A stretch of DNA of 64,000 bases from Sympetrum striolatum (Eukaryota; Arthropoda; Insecta; Odonata; Libellulidae), in assembly GCA_947579665.1 (NCBI GenBank), contig OX388348.1, positions 6,758,001 through 6,822,000 on the forward strand, read 5' to 3'. The notes below the pieces were generated by a model that was given only the letters and a program-made list of their open reading frames with translations, was not told where the DNA came from and made no database searches. This document shows positions 62,940 to 64,000 of the stretch, one piece after another; position 1 is the first letter of the stretch; the number at the start of each line of letters is the position of its first letter. Both the position numbers and the translations under genes were made by a program.

Positions 62940-63760
62940 ATAAAATATGTTTTCGCCAATTCTTCTGGGTTCGAACCAGGATAGCTAAGATATATTTCCA
63001 TAAGGTTTGCACGTAAACCCCATTTTTATCGCATGCAGGGTTTGTTTCTTCTACAAAATTAAATTAATAACAGAAGTCTTACGTATTCTAGACAAAAACC
63101 AAAGAAAGTAAATTAAAGAAAGATTTTTATTTCAGTCGTGGGTTATTGCTTTTGATTCGAATTTTAGAGAACAGCAATAAAATAAACGGAAGAAAGTTGA
63201 GGTTGTAAACAAAAAATTCTCCTAGACAACCAAAGTGATTGATGAATAAAAAATTACGTTTCAACCGTTAGAATACATAGTGCAGATCAAGTCGATAGAT
63301 CGCAGTACGATATTTTAAAGCGTCATTACATATCTAAAATGCCAAATCCGTCCGTCCCCTCTCTGTCTCAGAAAGTATTTGTCGTGGAGCTATGAGACAA
63401 ACTGCAGTGTATTTATAATAAGCTGAAATTCCCACAAACACTATTTTCATCTCTATGAAGGCTCGGGTTCGAACCCAGGACTCCATAATACGTTTCCATT
63501 AGGAATGCACTTAAAGTTCGTTTTTACACCTTGCAAGTTGTTACTTTTACGGAATTAAATTGGAAATAAAGGTCCAATGAAGTCAAGAAAAGTGCCAAAC
63601 GAATGTAAATTAAATAAAGAATCTTATTATTGTCGTGTTATACACTTTTTGAATCGAAATTACAAGATCTATGACTAAATAAATGAATATTTTGTAAAAT
63701 TTCGCCGTAGTAAACAACCAGTCCCCCTGACGACCAAAGTAATTGTTGAATCCGATACAT
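62940..63760 (+). repeat. Duplicated SINE-like block, spacing about 500 bases
   Basis: Copy one begins near 62960 and copy two near 63458. Each holds GGGTTCGAACC (62967-62977 and 63465-63475), then TTTCCAT.AGG..TGCAC.TAAA. Further on each has a TTTTGA.TCGAA.TT segment and an AC.ACCAAAGT.ATTG.TGAAT segment (63226 and 63730). The offset grows only from 498 to 504 bases, so the two run in parallel for about 270 bases. The B-box-like motif suggests a tRNA-derived origin. It is a diverged tandem duplication or two adjacent insertions. Confidence 0.65.
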
Positions 63761-64000
63761 TCATTTTCCCACAAAAATACACGGGTATTGTAAGTCCATG
63801 CCAAATAAATGGTAAGAAATAATGTCAGAATTTATGAAGAGGAGGCAATTTACCTAGATTTCAGCGAATGTAAACTATGATATTTAAATAGCAGGAACAA
63901 CATTACGGCCATTTTGTAGTTTTTCTTTGTCAAACCGATTTACAAAAGGGCATTTATACGATAGTTTGTGGCGATGACGAAGAAATATTACTTCGAGGCA

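Overview
The window looks like AT-rich, gene-poor nuclear DNA from an animal, most likely an arthropod and probably an insect. I cannot name the species. The reasons are very short ORFs throughout, no bacterial-style gene packing, decayed CR1/L2/Jockey-type LINEs, a decayed piggyBac transposase, tRNA-derived SINE-like fragments with polymerase III B boxes, and many small inverted-repeat elements. No intact protein-coding gene and no intact rRNA or tRNA gene can be supported. The sequence reads as intergenic DNA or the inside of a very long intron.

Left part (1-17 kb): a patchwork of LINE fragments lies at 2.6-6.8 kb. It has a reverse transcriptase half and an endonuclease piece on the minus strand, a detached 3' end, and between them a second LINE family on the plus strand. 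A TIR element of about 1.2 kb lies at 10.6-11.8 kb. A perfect 26-base palindrome is at 13.2 kb and a 187-bp MITE-like element at 14.9 kb.

Middle (17-46 kb): there is a 130-bp foldback at 23.4 kb and two solo termini resembling a Tc1/mariner-type element (23.67 and 31.26 kb). A long, internally deleted plus-strand LINE relative lies at 25.3-27.7 kb. A 310-bp foldback with very well-matched arms is at 31.7-32.0 kb, flanked by a 13-bp direct repeat. tRNA-like fragments are at 44.4 and 46.1 kb.

Right part (46-64 kb): a TIR element (46.26-50.01 kb) contains a decayed piggyBac copy nested inside it. Directly to its right is a candidate exon encoding a cysteine-rich segment (50.18-50.41 kb), the only possible host-gene fragment I can point to. 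A 317-bp duplication lies at 53.2-53.7 kb and a duplicated SINE-like block at 62.9-63.8 kb. More than ten GC-richer islands are scattered through the AT-rich background. They hold no recognisable protein and may be regulatory elements or simply older unique sequence.

Nothing here works as a pathway. The biology visible is layers of transposition: LINE bodies in both orientations, DNA elements nested in each other, and short repeats with shared motifs.
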